From Burkholderiaceae bacterium (GTDB taxonomy: Bacteria > Pseudomonadota > Gammaproteobacteria > Burkholderiales > Burkholderiaceae_E), in contig JACKLP010000001.1 in the NCBI GenBank assembly GCA_024235875.1, positions 558,001-622,000 of the forward strand: DNA of 64,000 nt, in the 5' to 3' direction. Positions 61,269 through 64,000 of this stretch are shown here, one piece after another; position 1 is the stretch's first letter, and the number at the start of each line of letters is the position of its first letter. A program made the position numbers and the translations under genes. The notes under the pieces were generated by a model. The model saw only the letters and a list, made by a program, of their open reading frames with translations. It was not told the origin of the DNA and did not search any database.

Positions 61269-62057
61269 ATGTATCCGTTCAACTACTTGCGCCCTACCTC
61301 GGTCGAGGCGGCGCACCAGTCGGCATCAGGTGATGCGAGATACCTGGCAGGCGGACAGAGCCTGGTCCAGTCGATGCGCCTGCGACTGGCTTCGGCCGAG
61401 TCGCTGGTGGACCTTGGAGGAATCGAGTCATTGCGTGGCATCAAGGTAGATGCGACGTCGGTGACGATCGGCGCCATGACGACCCACGCGGCGGTCGCAC
61501 GCGATCCGGGTGTCCTCAAGGCGATTCCGGCCCTGGCTTCGCTCGCCGGCGGCATCGGCGACCAGATGGTTCGCAATGCGGGGACCATCGGTGGGGCCAT
61601 CGCGAATGCGGACCCGGCGGCCTGCTACCCTGCAGCGGTGGTCGGGCTTGGAGCAACCATCGTGACCGACCAGCGCGAGATTGCCGGCGACGACTTCTTC
61701 ATCGGGTTGTATGAAACAGCCCTCGAACCCGGTGAACTGATCGTTGCTGTCCGATTCCCCATTCCGAAGCGAGCGGCCTACGTCAAGTTCAAGCAACCGG
61801 CATCGCGCTTCGCCCTGGTCGGCGTCATGGTCAGTGAGGGCTCCGCCGGGGTCCGTGTCGGCGTGACCGGCGCTAGAGCGAGCGCGTACCGGGAACAAGG
61901 CCTCGAGGCGAAGCTGGCCGGCAATTTCAGCGCCAAGGCACTCGACGGTGCGAAGCTTGCATCCGACGGCATGAATACCGACCTTCACGCAACGGCGGAG
62001 TACCGTGCTGCGATGGTCGTCGTCATGGCGCAGCGCGCGCTAGCGGCGGCCGGCTGA
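61269..62057 (+). CDS. Molybdenum hydroxylase medium FAD-binding subunit (CoxM-like)
   Basis: FAD subunit of 262 residues from the ATG at 61269. FAD-binding motifs are ARYLAGGQSLVQSMRLRLA (residues about 24-42) and RNAGTIGGAIANADPAACYP (about 103-122). The C-terminal domain is short. It completes the small-large-medium trio; this S-L-M order differs from the M-S-L order of Oligotropha-type cox genes. Confidence 0.93.
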   Translation: MYPFNYLRPTSVEAAHQSASGDARYLAGGQSLVQSMRLRLASAESLVDLGGIESLRGIKVDATSVTIGAMTTHAAVARDPGVLKAIPALASLAGGIGDQMVRNAGTIGGAIANADPAACYPAAVVGLGATIVTDQREIAGDDFFIGLYETALEPGELIVAVRFPIPKRAAYVKFKQPASRFALVGVMVSEGSAGVRVGVTGARASAYREQGLEAKLAGNFSAKALDGAKLASDGMNTDLHATAEYRAAMVVVMAQRALAAAG

Positions 62058-62086
62058 GGGTCGGGCGTCGTAGCGGCAATCGCGCC

Positions 62087-62144
62087 GTGTGCGAGCCGCC
62101 GCCAGTCGGCTCGCACACGATTCGCCTGGTGGCGAATCGTGTGC
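62087..62144 (+). promoter_or_regulatory. Two overlapping, mutually exclusive hairpins between coxM-like and coxD-like genes
   Basis: GTGTGCGAGCCG (62087-62098) pairs perfectly with CGGCTCGCACAC (62107-62118). GCACACGATTCGCC (62113-62126) pairs perfectly with GGCGAATCGTGTGC (62131-62144), loop TGGT. The two stems share 62113-62118, so only one can form. No T-run follows. It could work as an attenuator or processing site between the structural and maturation genes. Confidence 0.6.
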
Positions 62145-62184
62145 CTGTGCCACAAGTTTCCCTGTCCTAGCGAATCGAGAACGA

Positions 62185-63093
62185 ATGCACGACACCCGAG
62201 ACGCGGCACCCCAAAGCGTCGACGAAACTGTCGCCTGGCTGGAAGCGCGCGACTACATTTGCGATCGACGGCTTGCCACTTCGATCTTCCTGTCGATGAG
62301 GCTTCGCCGCCCGCTGTTCCTGGAAGGCGAGGCCGGTGTCGGCAAGACCGAGATAGCCAAGGTTCTGGCCAAGGGGCTGGGCGTGCCCCTCGTCCGGCTG
62401 CAGTGCTACGAAGGAATCGATATCAATCAGGCCGCGTACGAATGGAACGTGGCCCGCCAGATGCTCGAGATTCGCCTTGCGGAGGCTGGCCGAGCAGGTG
62501 GCGCCAATCCGAATCTTTACCGGCGCGACCTTCTGATCGAGCGCCCCTTGCTGTCGGCACTGAGTTCGAGGCCAGCTCCCGTGCTACTGATTGACGAACT
62601 CGACCGGGCGGACGAGCCGTTCGAGGCGTTCTTGCTCGAAGTCCTGTCGGACTTTCAGATGACCATTCCGGAGTTTGGGGTCGTGCGCGCCGAGGAGCCT
62701 CCGGTGGTGGTGCTCACATCGAATCGAACCCGAGAGATCCACGATGCACTGAAGCGTCGATGCCTTTACGCCTGGGTCGACTATCCGAACGCGGAGCAGG
62801 AGCTCGAGATCGTGCGCCGTAAGGCGCCCGGCGCCGCGCAGCGGCTATCTCGCGATGTCGTCGATTTCGTGCAGCGGGCCCGCCGCCTGGACCTGTTCAA
62901 GTCACCCGGCGTCGCAGAAACCATCGATTGGACCAATGCGCTGACTGCGCTCGACGCGATGTCGCTCGACCCGGAGTCCGTCAGTGACACGCTCGGCGTG
63001 CTGCTGAAGTATCAGGAGGATCTTGGACGGCTCCAGGGCGCAGAAGTGGGCCGGATCCTGGATGAGATGCGGGCACTGACAGGTCAGGGCTGA
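62185..63093 (+). CDS. MoxR-type AAA+ ATPase (CoxD-like)
   Basis: Cytoplasmic AAA+ chaperone of 302 residues from the ATG at 62185. Walker A GEAGVGKTEIAKVLAKGLG (about residues 47-65), Walker B VLLIDELDRADEPFEAFLLE (about 133-152), sensor 1 VVLTSNRTREIHDALKRRC. CoxD acts with CoxE in maturing the metal centre of CO dehydrogenase in Oligotropha. Its presence here with a form II large subunit implies a wider role. It overlaps the next gene (TGATG). Confidence 0.93.
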   Translation: MHDTRDAAPQSVDETVAWLEARDYICDRRLATSIFLSMRLRRPLFLEGEAGVGKTEIAKVLAKGLGVPLVRLQCYEGIDINQAAYEWNVARQMLEIRLAEAGRAGGANPNLYRRDLLIERPLLSALSSRPAPVLLIDELDRADEPFEAFLLEVLSDFQMTIPEFGVVRAEEPPVVVLTSNRTREIHDALKRRCLYAWVDYPNAEQELEIVRRKAPGAAQRLSRDVVDFVQRARRLDLFKSPGVAETIDWTNALTALDAMSLDPESVSDTLGVLLKYQEDLGRLQGAEVGRILDEMRALTGQG

Positions 63094-64000
63094 TGGCGGC
63101 CGAGCGTGGCGAGCGTCTGGCAGAGAACGTCGCGCACTTCGCGCGCGTGCTTCGCAAGGCTGGGTTGCCGGTGGGCCCCGATCGGACCTTGCTCGCGCTC
63201 GAAGTCATCGAGGCCGTCGGACTCGATCGGCGCGAGGACGTCCACGCTGCGCTGGGCAGTGTCATGGTTCGTGCCCGTGACCAACAGCATATCTTCGACG
63301 CGGCCTTCGCCGCGTTCTGGGCCGACCCGCATTTGCTGGAAAAAGTCCTGCACCTCATGCTCCCGACGATCAGCGGACGCGGATCAAAGGAGCACGAGAA
63401 GAAGCCACGGCGGCTGGAGGAAGCCCTCAGGGCAGACCAGTCGCCCGCGGTCCCTCCCGTGGACCCGGCTCACGAAGAGGGCGAGGAGCATCAGATCGAT
63501 GCCGTCATGACCTTCTCGGACCGCGAGCGCCTCCGCCATGCTGACTTTGAATCGATGTCGACCGACGAGTACCTGCAGGCAAGCCGGGTCGCACAAACGA
63601 TCGACCTGCCCTTGCGACCGATCCTGATCCGGCGCGCCCGCCCCGCGACACGCGGGCGCGTCGACCTGAGACGCACGCTACTGCGCATGGCCCGGGCGCC
63701 TGACACGGTTGCCCCCGCGTACTCATGCCCTCAGCGCAAGCGACCTGCCCTGGTCCTTATGGTGGATGTCTCGGGATCGATGGAACGCTACGCACGGATA
63801 TTCCTGCACTTCGCGCACGGGCTTACCAGGCGTCACAAGACGACGCACAGCTTCGTCTTCGGCACCCGACTGACGCCGCTCACGGCCGTCATGCGCGAAC
63901 GCGATCCGGACGAAGCCATGAAGGCCGCCGCCAGGGAGATAGAGGATTGGAGCGGCGGAACGCGCATCGCTGGGACCCTGCATGAGTTCAACTGGCAATG
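63093..64000 (+). CDS. VWA-domain protein CoxE-like (partial, C-terminus outside window)
   Basis: 302 codons visible. The N-terminal helical part (MAAERGERLAENVAHFARVL) is followed by a charged linker and a von Willebrand A domain with the metal-ion motif LMVDVSGSMERYARIFLHFAHGL (about residues 220-242) and FGTRLTPL. CoxE partners the MoxR ATPase in inserting or modifying the metal centre. Translationally coupled to coxD through the one-base ATG overlap. The gene is cut by the window end. Confidence 0.92.
   Translation, partial: MAAERGERLAENVAHFARVLRKAGLPVGPDRTLLALEVIEAVGLDRREDVHAALGSVMVRARDQQHIFDAAFAAFWADPHLLEKVLHLMLPTISGRGSKEHEKKPRRLEEALRADQSPAVPPVDPAHEEGEEHQIDAVMTFSDRERLRHADFESMSTDEYLQASRVAQTIDLPLRPILIRRARPATRGRVDLRRTLLRMARAPDTVAPAYSCPQRKRPALVLMVDVSGSMERYARIFLHFAHGLTRRHKTTHSFVFGTRLTPLTAVMRERDPDEAMKAAAREIEDWSGGTRIAGTLHEFNWQ

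Noticed and set aside
1..64000. CRISPR arrays, complete insertion sequences, rRNA genes
   Set aside because: No repeat-spacer pattern, transposase or rRNA sequence was seen.

Overview
This is a GC-rich, gene-dense chromosomal segment, most likely from a betaproteobacterium of the Burkholderiales type or a near relative. The evidence is the rpsO-pnp-leuA neighbourhood, the gsp type II secretion locus with a separate divergent gspC, a Fur-controlled fbpABC operon, an acyclic-terpene-type (atu) acyl-CoA carboxylase cluster, and a tungsten aldehyde oxidoreductase operon of the Aromatoleum/Thauera kind. The assignment is inferred from gene content and order; no rRNA is present.

Layout. 1-9.2 kb: the minus-strand type II secretion operon gspG-H-I-J-K-L-M-N-D-E (gspE runs off the window), with gspC divergent at 9.3 kb. 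10-11.3 kb: thyA and folA, the dTMP/tetrahydrofolate pair. 11.3-12.95 kb: a flavodoxin-like gene, a DMT-family exporter whose stop codon lies in the anticodon loop of a tRNA-Arg(CCU) gene, and that tRNA. 13.1-16.9 kb: a Fur box followed by the ferric-iron ABC transporter fbpABC. 16.9-19.8 kb: aidB and a YhiN/BaiN-type flavoprotein.

19.8-37.5 kb is one large catabolic block. A TetR regulator with an AtuA homologue faces, across an operator-bearing gap, an operon of biotin-dependent acyl-CoA carboxylase (two subunits), two acyl-CoA dehydrogenases and an enoyl-CoA hydratase. It meets a convergent branched-chain-type ABC importer operon (livHMGF, acyl-CoA ligase, substrate-binding protein) and a further acyl-CoA dehydrogenase. 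Together these look like uptake, CoA activation and beta-oxidation of a branched or terpenoid carboxylic acid.

37.6-43.9 kb is clearly more AT-rich and holds three signalling genes: an orphan histidine kinase, a FeeM-type N-acyl amino acid synthase, and a 7TM-DISM/PAS/GGDEF/EAL protein with degenerate GGDEF. It ends at a gene for only the C-terminal part of a 3-hydroxyacyl-CoA dehydrogenase carrying a His-rich insert. That gene starts a small operon (enoyl-CoA hydratase, Nudix-MBL fusion, rhodanese) ending at a strong hairpin at 48.2 kb.

48.3-53.5 kb: pnp, rpsO, leuA (preceded by a Leu-rich leader peptide gene and a hairpin covering the leuA ribosome-binding site) and dcd. 53.5-64 kb: two molybdenum/tungsten enzyme systems back to back: minus-strand aorABC with a MoaD-like protein and a small unknown gene, and a plus-strand molybdenum hydroxylase (small-large-medium subunits) with CoxD- and CoxE-like maturation genes, the last cut by the window end. 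The least explained parts are the AT-rich signalling island, the His-rich dehydrogenase fragment and the regulatory DNA around the oxidoreductase operons.
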